From CAMPKL01 sp963817465 (GTDB taxonomy: Bacteria > Acidobacteriota > Terriglobia > Bryobacterales > UBA6623), in assembly GCA_963817465.1 (NCBI GenBank), contig CAWFOP010000018.1:310001-374000 (forward strand): 64,000 bases of DNA, written 5' to 3'. Below, in pieces: positions 1 through 8,530 of the stretch. The notes below the pieces were generated by a model. The model did not search any database. It had not been told where the DNA came from and was given only the letters and a program-made list of their open reading frames with translations. Position 1 is the first letter of the stretch; each line of letters begins with the position of its first letter. Position numbers and translations under genes: made by a program.

Positions 1-475
1 GCCGCCGCCCTGAAAGTTTGGAGGCCGGGGTTATCCTATTTCTAGAGGGGCAACACTCCCTCTTCCCGGAAATGTCCAAACCCAGTCAAGCCGCCGCCAC
101 GCGGACGCGCACTCCTGCGTCCCGGTCGAGCCGCGCCGTCCGGCGGTCGGCCGACAGAAAATGGCAGTTTTCCGGCAAAAAGGGGGAAAACGGGAAAACG
201 GACGGGAAAACGGGGGAAAACGGGACAGACTCAATATTGAGCAGGGCCAGCAGACGCCCGAGCACCTGGGGCACAGGCCTTTCAGCTCGATTCCGCGCCT
301 TTCGGGCGACCTGGAACGGCGCGACTTTCAGCAGCAAACGTCTCGCTGGCGGGGATTCCAGCGTCGTACTCCGATATTGAGTCCGTCCCGATTCTTCCCC
401 GATTCTTCCATTGGGTCAATGGACTAGACTGAAGTCCCAGATCGTCGGAAACCTTGAAAACGGAGGGTCGACCAG
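1..475. other. Non-coding stretch with repeats
   Basis: No convincing gene lies here; the reading frames lack recognisable domains and a ribosome-binding site. The stretch holds a G/A-rich tract at 178-225 built from short gggaaaac-like units, followed by one arm of an inverted repeat at 222-240 and a degenerate opposite arm at 373-389. The last 20 bases carry the ribosome-binding site of the next gene. Confidence 0.6.
222..389. repeat. Imperfect inverted-repeat pair (MITE/REP-like)
   Basis: The arm GGGACAGACTCAATATTGA at 222-240 faces a degenerate reverse-complement arm at about 373-389 (atattgagtccgtccc). The first arm is preceded by a purine-rich tract. A perfect reverse-complement copy lies at 4618-4636. 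Dispersed purine tract plus short palindromic arms suggests a small non-autonomous element; the mobilising enzyme is unknown, though a RAYT gene is close by. Confidence 0.5.
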
Positions 476-1471
476 ATGACCAAAGGGATCGAGCGGCGTC
501 AACGCTGGGCCGCCTTTTCAGTGCGGGCACATCGGGATTTAGGTTCGCTTGCGGCAGATATCCTCCTGTACGACCGGATCATCCTGCCCGTTCCTGAGGA
601 TGACCCGGAGTACGAGCGGTGGGTGCGCGAGCAATGGGATCCCGATGACATCGCTCTGAGAGTTGTGCAATCCGCAGGGCGGATAATTCCGGTACCGTGG
701 ACGGCCGAACTGCGGACCCAATGGCAAAACCGCTGGGATCAACTCCGCAGCCTCGGGGCTGAAGTCGCATACGGGTGTACCAGCTTCGTCTATGCATCTT
801 ATCCGCCCGCATGGACCGAGATCGCTGCCGGTTTGCAGCCGGATCAGGTCCCCGAACGCAAGCCGGCAATCCTGGCGGGATACCAGTCAGCCGAAGAAGT
901 GAAGGCGGAACTGGGCCTGATTCCGATGGACCGTGTGCAGGGAGCGAAGCCCGAAACCATTAACGCCATACCTGGCGGTCGTCCGGTCGACCTGGTTGTG
1001 GCCCTACATGTGCGTCGCTTGGTCCACGAACCCGACGTCGCAAATCCAGAGGACGCTTTCCTGAAAGCGATCGATTTGGCTGAAAACGATCGATTCCAGC
1101 GCGCCCGGCGAAATCTCTTTAACTGGGAAGACGATCTGTTCGTCGACGGATGGGATCCAGAGGAAGCCGAGAAGGAGTTGCAGGGTCTCGAAGAGGAATA
1201 CCGTGACGCAGTCCGGGCAGAAGCCCAACGTACGCGTACGCGTTGGGCCGCCACGCTTCTACCGAAAGCCACAGGGTGGGCCATCGCGGCGTCCGGCCAC
1301 CCGCATCTCAAGGCGCCCGTGTCAAAATCCCTCGAGTTTGTTGCTGGAAGGTTCATTTCAATGCAGAACTCGGCGCAAGGGCCCATCGACCCGGAGATGC
1401 ATCCTGGTGCCACGCTGGAGATGATTCGCGCTGCCTACCGGAATGAACAACAAGAGGCGGTAGAGCAGTGA
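476..1471 (+). CDS. Hypothetical protein, 331 aa
   Basis: I do not recognise this protein. It starts at an ATG eight bases after a good GGAGGG ribosome-binding site and runs 331 residues without a signal peptide or membrane segment. It is rich in charged residues and tryptophan, with a predicted helical, Glu-rich stretch around residues 220-260 and a motif-like LLYDRIILPVP segment near residue 30 after an N-terminal basic region. It is probably a cytoplasmic soluble protein. It stands alone, with repeats on both sides and a transposase gene 0.5 kb downstream, so it may be accessory DNA. Function cannot be assigned. Confidence 0.7.
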   Translation: MTKGIERRQRWAAFSVRAHRDLGSLAADILLYDRIILPVPEDDPEYERWVREQWDPDDIALRVVQSAGRIIPVPWTAELRTQWQNRWDQLRSLGAEVAYGCTSFVYASYPPAWTEIAAGLQPDQVPERKPAILAGYQSAEEVKAELGLIPMDRVQGAKPETINAIPGGRPVDLVVALHVRRLVHEPDVANPEDAFLKAIDLAENDRFQRARRNLFNWEDDLFVDGWDPEEAEKELQGLEEEYRDAVRAEAQRTRTRWAATLLPKATGWAIAASGHPHLKAPVSKSLEFVAGRFISMQNSAQGPIDPEMHPGATLEMIRAAYRNEQQEAVEQ

Positions 1472-1552
1472 CTTGGGCCGATGCTGCATAGGAATGGTTG
1501 CGTTCATTCATCACCAAGACTTGCGAAGTATCGCCCCGCTACCCGGGCATAC

Positions 1553-1600
1553 GGGACGGGGGCAAACGCGGGACGGGGGCAAACGGGACGGAGCCCAAAC
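1553..1600. repeat. Short tandem repeat (gggacgggggcaaac units)
   Basis: Two near-identical units of about 15-17 bases and a third diverged unit lie in tandem. The stretch from 1472 to 1897 otherwise shows no convincing gene; the short minus-strand frame across 1539-1763 looks random. The G-rich character resembles the purine tracts flanking the nearby transposase, so it may be decayed element sequence. Confidence 0.4.
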
Positions 1601-1897
1601 GACAAGGCGACGAGGCCCCGGCGGGAGTTGGCGAAGGGCCTAACCCTTTGAAATAGAGGCTCTCCTGGCCGGGCCTATACGCGCGAGACCGCAGTCCGCG
1701 CAAGATCGGCCAGTTCGAATTCATGGCAAAGCCAGCATCGGCGGCGGAAGACCTCGCTGCCACCTAACTGCCTTGCTGTAAGAACGATCCAGTCCTCCCG
1801 GCCCCGCCGGCAGCTAAGCCTTACAGTTCCGTTGCGGGCTCCGTCCCGTTTCCCCCGCAGCGTGACGATCGCATGTTGCTGTTGTTGGGACAGCGCG

Positions 1898-2785
1898 GGA
1901 AAAGGGGAAAAGGGCGGGAAAAGAGGGAAAAAGGGGGGGAAAGGAGGGAAAAGGGGACAACGCCCATTTCTGACGGGCGTTGAGCTGTGGCATACTGGCG
2001 TTCGAGATTCGATGCCCCGCCAAGCGCGGGTGGTGGCGGTGGGCGTACCGCATCACATCACCCATCGCGGCAACAACCGCCAGGATGTCTTCCTGTCCGA
2101 CGAAGACCGGCGCCGCTACCAAACTCCGCTGCTCGATCAACTCGCGCCCTGCGCAGTCGATCTTCTCGGCTGGCGCTGGATGACCAACCACGTGCACTTG
2201 GTCGCCGTGCCGCGGCGGGCCGACTCGCTGGCGCGCCTGGTGATGCGCGTCCATTCCGCGTATGCGCAGCAGTTCAATCGACGCTACGTCCGAACCGGAC
2301 ATTTGTGGCAAAGTCGCTTCTTTTCTTGCGCTTTGGGGCCGGACCGGCTCCAAACGGCGCTGCTTTACGTGGACCTCAATCCGGTGCGCGCCGGCCTGGT
2401 CGGCGAAGCGACCGCTTACCCTTGGTCGAGCGCGACTTCTCACGTCGACGGCCGCGACGGCGACGACCTGCTCGCCCGATCGCGCTTGGCGCAATGGGGC
2501 GGCTGCCCCGACTGGGCCGCTCGGCTGCGGCGATCAGTCGATGCGGAGACGAGCCGGCGGCTGCGCCAAGCGACGTTGAGCGGCGCGGCGTTCGGCGGCC
2601 CCGCCTTCATCGCCGCCCTCGAAAGTCGTTGCGGTCGGCGACTCGAGCCACGCCCCCGCGGGCGGCCCCGGAAGCGCGAAGCCGCCGCTGCTGTCTCACG
2701 CTAACCATAGTGAAATGAATGCCATCGAGCAACCAGCCGAGCCTCAAGAATGGGCGTTGTCCCCTTCCCCCCCTTTTCCCCCTTT
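1898..2785 (+). mobile_element. RAYT-type element with terminal inverted repeat
   Basis: A transposase gene (2012-2704) is framed by mirror-image sequence. On the left a purine tract (about 1898-1951) leads into AGGGGACAACGCCCATT at 1952-1968. On the right the exact reverse complement lies at 2749-2765 and leads into a pyrimidine tract to about 2791. The 17-base perfect inverted repeat plus the mirrored tracts define plausible element ends. Target-site duplication was not evident, as is usual for HUH-type Y1 transposases. Confidence 0.6.
2012..2704 (+). CDS. REP-associated tyrosine transposase (RAYT, Y1/IS200-like)
   Basis: This is a Y1 single-strand DNA transposase of the REP-associated (RAYT) group, 230 aa. 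Visible family features are the N-terminal HHITHRGNNRQ segment, the HUH metal-binding motif in NHVHLV (about residue 60), the segment YAQQFNRRYVRTGHLWQSRF containing the candidate catalytic tyrosine, and YVDLNPVRAGLV. The frame stays open upstream to 1832, but that part only translates the purine tract, so I start at the ATG at 2012. These enzymes act on hairpins of neighbouring palindromic repeats; here the gene sits between a 17-bp inverted repeat. The C-terminus is Arg/Pro-rich and basic. It looks intact. Confidence 0.85.
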   Translation: MPRQARVVAVGVPHHITHRGNNRQDVFLSDEDRRRYQTPLLDQLAPCAVDLLGWRWMTNHVHLVAVPRRADSLARLVMRVHSAYAQQFNRRYVRTGHLWQSRFFSCALGPDRLQTALLYVDLNPVRAGLVGEATAYPWSSATSHVDGRDGDDLLARSRLAQWGGCPDWAARLRRSVDAETSRRLRQATLSGAAFGGPAFIAALESRCGRRLEPRPRGRPRKREAAAAVSR

Positions 2786-2890
2786 TCCCCACAAGGACTA
2801 TTTAAGGGACAAACCGCCCGAAAAGCGTTGCATCGCGGCCGTGGATCGGCGACTCTGTCCCGCCGGGGCGGCTAAAACGAAAATCCCGGT

Positions 2891-3535
2891 TTAGACGTTG
2901 AATCCAGGGTGCGTGACGAACTGCGTGTTCAGGATGTTGTTCGCACGCTGGCGGGCCTGCGTTCGCATCGCGGCGGAAGTCGATTGGCCGTCGACGTTAA
3001 ACCACGCGAGCCAACAGACTTGCCAGCGCCAAGCGCCGTTGTAGCTCCAACTCGAGTCCCGTTTGCCCGAGTTGTGGCCTTTCCCGTCGGCGTGACGGGC
3101 TTCGTGGATCAGGGTTCCCGCCCGCAGGCTGACTCCCTGCCCGTAGAAGAAGGCCAAGTACAGCTGCGTCCAGTCATTGACGAAGGGGCCCCTCTGCGTC
3201 CGAGCAATTGCGCTGCCGTCGCCGCAGCGCGCATCCAATTCGTCGATCGCATTCCGCGCGAAACGGCAACCCCATTCGAGGATGTTCGAGTCGTACGATT
3301 CTCGGGGAAAATTCGGCGACGAATAAGTGAGGCACCAAATGCCCGAGAGGGTCCGGGAGAGCGGCCTTTGGTTGTCACAAACCGAGTGATACCCGAAGCC
3401 GTCGTCCCAATCGTCCTTGTCAAAATCGAAGGCGTCCCAGGCCCAGTCGATGAAGGCCTGCCAGCAGATGCGTGGTCCGTACAGATTGTCGCCGGACGCG
3501 TTGAGGTCGGGAACGGAGGCGGTGCAGGAAGCCAT
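2891..3535 (-). CDS. Putative zinc metallopeptidase-like protein with HEARH motif
   Basis: This 214-aa protein is of unknown family but carries an HExxH-type zinc motif, in LIHEARHADGKGH near residue 144, with further histidines just downstream. It is rich in Trp, Cys and Asp and has no clear signal peptide. The ATG is preceded by a strong GGGAGGAG ribosome-binding site that overlaps the end of the upstream gene, whose stop codon lies four bases before this start, so the two are probably translationally coupled. The HExxH motif suggests a metal-dependent hydrolase, but a third ligand and fold cannot be confirmed by eye. A structural or toxin role is equally possible. Confidence 0.65.
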   Translation of the reverse strand: MASCTASVPDLNASGDNLYGPRICWQAFIDWAWDAFDFDKDDWDDGFGYHSVCDNQRPLSRTLSGIWCLTYSSPNFPRESYDSNILEWGCRFARNAIDELDARCGDGSAIARTQRGPFVNDWTQLYLAFFYGQGVSLRAGTLIHEARHADGKGHNSGKRDSSWSYNGAWRWQVCWLAWFNVDGQSTSAAMRTQARQRANNILNTQFVTHPGFNV

Positions 3536-3539
3536 GGGT

Positions 3540-4418
3540 CTACTCCTCCCGCGGCGAGCAGCAGGCCGCGACTGGGCTGGCGGAGCCCTTGCGTTTGTGG
3601 GCGGGCGGCATGTATCCGAGGGCGCTGTCGTTGCCTCTCTCCGGCTCGGCCGCGATCTCGCGAACCGGCGCGATCTTGATGTTTAGAATCCAGCGATCGT
3701 TGTCGGCCAACAGATCTGCTGCGCGGTCGGCGAGGCCCAGATTGCGAGCCGCCTTGACCGCCTCGATCAGCACCGGCCGCTCAGGCTTTGCCGCGATCAA
3801 CTTCAGGAGGATCTCGGCGTTGTCGGGATTTCGGCGAGCGACCTTCTCAAGGGACTCCACAGCCATCGTGCGAATCATCAGCTCCATATCTTGCGGGCCC
3901 TCGCAGGCTTTATCGTCGTCTTGCTTCGGTAGGGGCTCGGTGGCGGCGCGGAGGAGATACTCAGCCGTCCGCGCATCGCCGATGTCGCCGGCGATGTAGA
4001 GCGCCCCCCAACGCAGGCCAACGTCGTGGGTCGCACTGGAGCGGAAGAGCTCTTGGAGCGTCGAGGAGGCGTCGGCCCGCTCGCGCAGGAGTTCCACAGC
4101 GTGAGAGTACTCCCTCTCCGAGCCTTCACCCACGGAGTTCAAGGCTTGCAGGGCGCGTCGAACGAGCCAGGAAGTTGGGGTTTTTTCGATAGGGGGATCA
4201 GGGATTACGATCTGTAGTGAGTCAGCCATGTCGTTTCTCGTGTGGTTTATTGTCAATTGAGGCCGTCGGGCGAACCAAGCCGCTCCGCGTTCAGCAGCCG
4301 AGGGAACGGTTTGTACGGCTGGGATTTGCAGGCGCTCCGGCTGCTTCCACCGGACCACGTGAGCAGCGAATGTTACCGCTAAAGGCAGCAGAATGATCAG
4401 TGCTGAACGCTGCACCAC
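3540..4418 (-). CDS. HEAT-repeat-like helical protein, possibly membrane-anchored
   Basis: This protein is built of short paired helices resembling HEAT/Armadillo repeats (for example DVGLRWGALYIAGDIGDA, MIRTMAVESLEKVARRNPD and VLIEAVKAARNLG). Such repeats usually bind other proteins. Two starts are possible. A GTG at 4418 gives 292 aa with an N-terminal hydrophobic segment (ALIILLPLAVTFAAHVV) that could be a membrane anchor, but no ribosome-binding site is visible. An ATG at 4229 gives 229 aa without the anchor and with a weak GAGA upstream. It forms a tight pair with the HExxH gene downstream. The function is unknown. Confidence 0.55.
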   Translation of the reverse strand: MVQRSALIILLPLAVTFAAHVVRWKQPERLQIPAVQTVPSAAERGAAWFARRPQLTINHTRNDMADSLQIVIPDPPIEKTPTSWLVRRALQALNSVGEGSEREYSHAVELLRERADASSTLQELFRSSATHDVGLRWGALYIAGDIGDARTAEYLLRAATEPLPKQDDDKACEGPQDMELMIRTMAVESLEKVARRNPDNAEILLKLIAAKPERPVLIEAVKAARNLGLADRAADLLADNDRWILNIKIAPVREIAAEPERGNDSALGYMPPAHKRKGSASPVAACCSPREE

Positions 4419-4617
4419 GTGGAGTATACGCTAGCGTTTAGCTGCCAACAAGGAAAAATTAGGGGAATCAGGGGGTGACGTTCTTGGATGCGGCCGAATG
4501 GCCCCGAATGCCCGTTTGGAAGGCCTTTCAGATCGTTCGATCCGAAGGCGCCAGGACTGATTTCTCAGTCGCATTTTGTCGAAAACAGCGAATTGGCCGG
4601 GACTTCGCTGCCTTACG

Positions 4618-4637
4618 TCAATATTGAGTCTGTCCCC
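4618..4637. repeat. Copy of the GGGACAGACTCAATATTGA repeat, inverted
   Basis: TCAATATTGAGTCTGTCCCC is the exact reverse complement of the arm at 222-240 over 19 bases and runs into a pyrimidine-rich tract (to about 4660), mirroring the purine tract at the left copy. Together the copies bracket the accessory stretch 0.2-4.65 kb, just before the end of the nqr operon. Confidence 0.6.
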
Positions 4638-4661
4638 TTTTCTCCTCTTCTCCTTCTCTGC

Positions 4662-4889
4662 TTAGCGGCCGGGGCGGACGAATTCGCGGAAGGCGCCGCC
4701 GGCTAAATGCTGCCGTTTGTTTTGCCCGCGATTCGGGCAGGCGCCGCAGGTGATCTCGTCGCCGTCACAATCAAGCACTTCCGATCCGCCGCACGAGCCG
4801 CGCAGGCTCTTCTTTTGGAGAATCACGCCGATAGCCATGGCGGCCATCAGGAGGCCGATCACCACGATGCTGATGAGCAGGGTTCCCAT
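4662..4889 (-). CDS. nqrM: Na+-NQR maturation protein NqrM
   Basis: NqrM (DUF539) is a small membrane protein needed to assemble Na+-NQR, thought to help place the iron between NqrD and NqrE. The 75-aa product has one N-terminal membrane helix (residues 3-24) followed by the family motif GSCGG and four cysteines (C33, C41, C48, C51) in the pattern expected for metal binding. It is the last gene of the nqr operon, ten bases after apbE, which supports the call strongly. The C-terminal 20 residues after the last cysteine are poorly conserved. Confidence 0.85.
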   Translation of the reverse strand: MGTLLISIVVIGLLMAAMAIGVILQKKSLRGSCGGSEVLDCDGDEITCGACPNRGQNKRQHLAGGAFREFVRPGR

Positions 4890-4898
4890 AAGGGGTCT

Positions 4899-5942
4899 TT
4901 ACTTAGTGTAGCGGGCCGCATCGCCGAAGCGTTCGGTGAAGGCCGGGGTGGCCAGCTCCTGGAACGTTCCGTCCGGCCGGCGCACTTGGAACAGGACCGT
5001 CATCTTTCGCTCGACCGCCAGGCGGTAGCCCTCGTCTTCGCCGAGCACGTCGAGCGCGGTCGCCCAGCCGTCGGCGGTCATGCACGACGGGTCGACAACG
5101 CTCACCGAGCCCACATTGTGCGTAATCGGCCGGCCGGTGCGAGGATCGATGGTGTGGGAGAGGCGTTTGCCGTCGACCTCGTAGAAGTTGCGGTAGTCGC
5201 CCGAGGTCGCCATCGCATCGCCCGCGAGCGGGAGCACGCGCTCGATGGCCCGTTCGCCGGCGTCCGGCGCTTCGATGGCGATGCGCCAGGGGTTGCCGTC
5301 GAGGTTGGTCCCGTTGGTGCGCACCTCTCCGCCGATCTCGACCATGTGCCGGGTGTGGCCGAGCGCGATCAGCTTCTCGGAAACCTGGTCGACGGCATAG
5401 CCCTTGGCGATCGCCGAGAGATCGCAATAAAGGCCCGGCGTGAGCTTGCGGAGCGTCCCCGCCGCTTCGTCGATTTCGAGCTTGTCCCAGCCGACTTGCT
5501 CGCGCAATGCGGCGATCTCCTCGTCGCTCGGCGAGCGGCGAGACTTGTCGGGCCCGAAGCCCCAGGCGTTGACGAGAGGGCCGACGGTCACATCGAATGC
5601 GCCGCCGCTGGCCTCGCCGATGCGCCGCGCCGCGACGAAGTTGGTCATGGTGGCGGGCGAAACAGGGAACGGCTCGCCGGGCGGAGACGAGTTGAAGCGC
5701 GACAGCTCGGAGTCGGGATCGTAGGTCGACATCAACGAGTTGACCCGTGCGATGACATCGGCGACGGTCTTGGCGAGGTCCGCTTGTTGTGCATCCGAGA
5801 TCGCCTGTTCCGGGACGATCTTCACCGAATAGGTCGTGCCCATCGCTTCGCCGTGCAACGAAATCTGCACGGGCGGCTTCGCGCAACCCCAAACCAACAG
5901 GAGGGCGACGAGCAGCAACTGCGGGAACAAGCGACGAGACAT
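4899..5942 (-). CDS. apbE: FAD:protein FMN transferase ApbE (lipoprotein)
   Basis: ApbE covalently attaches FMN to a Thr/Ser of NqrB and NqrC. The protein of about 347 aa begins with a lipoprotein signal peptide (LLLVALLLVWGC lipobox), which places it in the periplasm. Family motifs are visible: GEAMGTTYSVKI near the N-terminus, DPDSELSRFN, GGAFDVTVGPLVNAWGFG, DLSAIAKGYAVDQV, EIGGEVRTNG, ATSGDYRNF, and SHTIDPRTGRPI followed by SVSVVDPSCMTADGWATALDVLG. I start at the ATG at 5942; an in-frame ATG at 5960 would add six residues. It sits between nqrF and nqrM, fitting its role in NQR flavinylation. Confidence 0.92.
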   Translation of the reverse strand: MSRRLFPQLLLVALLLVWGCAKPPVQISLHGEAMGTTYSVKIVPEQAISDAQQADLAKTVADVIARVNSLMSTYDPDSELSRFNSSPPGEPFPVSPATMTNFVAARRIGEASGGAFDVTVGPLVNAWGFGPDKSRRSPSDEEIAALREQVGWDKLEIDEAAGTLRKLTPGLYCDLSAIAKGYAVDQVSEKLIALGHTRHMVEIGGEVRTNGTNLDGNPWRIAIEAPDAGERAIERVLPLAGDAMATSGDYRNFYEVDGKRLSHTIDPRTGRPITHNVGSVSVVDPSCMTADGWATALDVLGEDEGYRLAVERKMTVLFQVRRPDGTFQELATPAFTERFGDAARYTK

Positions 5943-6021
5943 TCGCGGACACACGGTCATTTGGAGACGCAGAAAGGCCGCGCCCGAGCGGGACTCGAGG
6001 CGCGGCCGGGATGACTCGGTT

Positions 6022-7240
6022 CTAACCGAAATCGTCGTACATGATGTTCTCGGGCTCGACGCCGAGGCTGTCGAGCATCTTAAAGCAAGCCTTGAGCATC
6101 ATGGGCGGACCGCACAGATAATACTCGATATCCTCAGGAGCGGGATGGTTGCTTCAGGTACTCATCGTGCAGCACCTGATGAATGAAGCCGGTGTAGCCG
6201 GTCCAATTATCTTCGGGCTGCGGCTCGGACATCGCCATGTGCCACTGGAAGTTCGGGAACTCGGCGGCGATCGAATCGAAATCCTCAACGTAGAACGCCT
6301 CGCGCAACGAGCGGGCGCCGTACCAGAAGGTAACTTTGCGTTCGGTGGCGACGCGCTTGAACTGATCGAAGATATGCGAGCGCATCGGCGCCATGCCGGC
6401 GCCGCCGCCGATGAAGCACATCTCATTCTTGGTTTGCCTGGCGAAGAACTCGCCGAACGGACCCGAAATCTCGACCTCGTCGCCGGGCTTCAGGCTGAAG
6501 ATGAACGACGACATCTTGCCGGGCGGGATGCCCTTGGTCCGCGGCGGCGGCGTGGCGACGCGCACGTTGAGCATGATGATGCCGCGCTCCTCGGGGTAGT
6601 TCGCCATCGAGTAGGCGCGCTCGATCTGTTCGTCGACCTTCGATTCGAAGTCCCAGAGGTTGAAGCGATCCCAGTCGCCGCGGTACTCCTGCTCGACATC
6701 GAAATCCTTGTACTTGACGTGGTGCGGCGGGCAGGCGATCTGGATGTAGCCGCCGGCGCGGAACGGAACGCTCTCGCCCGCGGGCAACTCGAGAATGAGC
6801 TCCTTGATGAAGGTGGCGACGTTGTGGTTTGAGCGCACCTTGCACATCCAGCGTTTGACGGCGAAAACCTCGGGCGGAACATGAATCTTCATGTTCTGCT
6901 TGATCTTGACCTGACACGAGAGGCGGCAGCCTTCGCGGGCTTCGCCGCGCGAGATGTGGCCGGTCTCGGTCGGCAGCATGGCGCCGCCGCCTTCCATGAC
7001 GTCGACCTTGCAGACGCCGCAACTGCCCTTGCCGCCGCAGGCTGAGGGGATGAAGATCTTGTTGTTCGCCAGCGTTCCCAGCAGCGTTCCGCCGGTGGGC
7101 ACCTTGAGGGTTTTATCGTCGTTGATGACCAGGTTCACTTCGCCGGCGGCGACGAGCTTGTTTTTGGCCACCATCAGGACGGCCACGAGCGCCAGGATGA
7201 CGCCCGTGAACATGATGACTCCGAGTCCGATTGTCTCCAT
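6022..7240 (-). CDS. nqrF: Na+-NQR subunit F (NADH dehydrogenase), frameshifted near the C-terminus
   Basis: NqrF takes electrons from NADH through FAD to a 2Fe-2S cluster. Visible are an N-terminal membrane helix, the ferredoxin-type cysteines C68, C74, C77 and C109, the FAD motif RAYSMANYPEE, and the nucleotide-binding GGGAGMAPMRS. The open frame stops at 6134 after LKQPSRS. One base removed from the CC/GG pair at 6147-6148 restores reading through HPAPEDIEYYLCGPPMM to the family-typical C-terminus YDDFG and a stop at 6022. The conserved last 41 residues, including the CGPP motif, are therefore present but out of frame. An assembly error is likely, because seven other genes here show the same defect. 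It is the last catalytic gene of the operon. Confidence 0.9.
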
Positions 7241-7264
7241 AACGACTGTATCCCGCGCCGCGCG

Positions 7265-7879
7265 CTAGAGTTGGATGCCTCCGAAGGCCATGAAGCCGAT
7301 GGCCATCAAGCCGGTGACCATGAACGTGATGCCGAGGCCGCGCAAGCCCGGCGGCACGTTGCTGTAGCGCATGCGTTCGCGAATCGACGCCAAGGCCACG
7401 ATCGCCAGCGCCCAGCCGATGCCCGAGCCGAGGCCGAAGACGACGCTCTCGGCGAAGTTGTAGTCGCGCTCGACCATGAACAGCGAAGCGCCCAGGATGG
7501 CGCAGTTGACGGCGATCAGCGGCAAGAACACGCCGAGGGCGGCGTACAGCGCGGGCACGTACTTGTCGAGACCCATCTCGACGATTTGAACGATCGCCGC
7601 GATGGTGCCGATGTAGGCCAGGAAGCCCAGGAACGAGAGATCGTAATCCTTCAAGCTCGGCGAGATCCAGGCCAGCGCGCCGTCGCGCAGGAAGTAGCGG
7701 AACAGGATATTGTTCATCGGCGTCGTCACCGTCAGCACGAAGATGACGGCGGCGCCGAGACCGATGGCGGTCTTGACCTTCTTCGACACGGCCAAGAACG
7801 AGCACATGCCCAGGAAGAAGGCCAGGGCCATGTTCTCGACGAAGATGGATTTGATGGCGAGATTGAGATAGTGTTCCAT
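7265..7879 (-). CDS. nqrE: Na+-NQR subunit E
   Basis: NqrE is an integral membrane subunit of Na+-NQR that, with NqrD, holds an iron centre at the membrane core and shapes the sodium path. The 204-aa product has six hydrophobic segments, and recognisable family stretches are SIFVENMALAFFLGMCSFLAVSK, LPLIAVNCAILGASLF and GLGSGIGWALAIVALA. The conserved cysteines in GMCSFLA and VNCAILG are the expected iron ligands. The start is the ATG at 7879, six bases from the nqrD stop; the longer open frame overlaps nqrD and is not used. Confidence 0.93.
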   Translation of the reverse strand: MEHYLNLAIKSIFVENMALAFFLGMCSFLAVSKKVKTAIGLGAAVIFVLTVTTPMNNILFRYFLRDGALAWISPSLKDYDLSFLGFLAYIGTIAAIVQIVEMGLDKYVPALYAALGVFLPLIAVNCAILGASLFMVERDYNFAESVVFGLGSGIGWALAIVALASIRERMRYSNVPPGLRGLGITFMVTGLMAIGFMAFGGIQL

Positions 7880-7884
7880 CTGAG

Positions 7885-8514
7885 TTATCCCTCGTCTTCC
7901 TCGATTTGGTGAGGCTTCCAGGTGCGTAAGGCCCAAATGAAGCCGCCGATGATGAAGAACGCCGCGGCGGACGTCACCATCAGACCGTTCGGCTGATACC
8001 AGCCGCCTTCGTTCACGGTCGGCAGGATCGCCATGCCGAACAGCTTGCCCGAGCCAAGCAGCTCGCGAATGAACGCGGTGAAAATGAGGATGATGCTGTA
8101 GCCCAGGCCGTTCCCGATGCCGTCGATGAAGCTCTCGATCGGGCCGTTTTGCATCGCGAACGCCTCGGCGCGTCCCATCACGATGCAGTTGGTGATGATC
8201 AGGCCGACGAAGACCGACAATTGCTTGCTGATGTCGAACAGGTAGGCGCGCAGAATCTGGTCGGCCACGATCACCAGCGAGGCGATGACCGTGAGCTGCA
8301 CGATGATGCGAATGCTCGACGGGATGTAGTTGCGCAAGGCGCTGACCGAGAGGTTCGAGAAGCCGGTGACCAGCGTGACGGCGGCCGCCATCACGACGGA
8401 GGTCTCCATCTTGGTCGTCACGGCCAGCGCGGAGCAGATGCCCAGCACTTGCAGCGCGATCGGGTTGTTCTCGAACAAGGGGTCGGTCAGAGTGTGTTTG
8501 AGCGATGTAGCCAT
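7885..8514 (-). CDS. nqrD: Na+-NQR subunit D
   Basis: NqrD is the inverted-topology partner of NqrE in the membrane core of Na+-NQR. It is 209 aa with six membrane segments; family landmarks are PLFENNPIALQVLGICSALAV (with one iron-ligand cysteine), LSVFVGLIITNCIVMGRAEAFA (second cysteine), and the GIGNGLGYSIIL segment. It lies between nqrC and nqrE with short gaps, and its length is normal for the family. Confidence 0.93.
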   Translation of the reverse strand: MATSLKHTLTDPLFENNPIALQVLGICSALAVTTKMETSVVMAAAVTLVTGFSNLSVSALRNYIPSSIRIIVQLTVIASLVIVADQILRAYLFDISKQLSVFVGLIITNCIVMGRAEAFAMQNGPIESFIDGIGNGLGYSIILIFTAFIRELLGSGKLFGMAILPTVNEGGWYQPNGLMVTSAAAFFIIGGFIWALRTWKPHQIEEDEG

Positions 8515-8530
8515 TTAAGGGTCGGTCTCC

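Noticed and set aside
4707..6014. 435-codon plus-strand frame opposite apbE
   Set aside because: Shadow of apbE, which has a lipobox and all family motifs.
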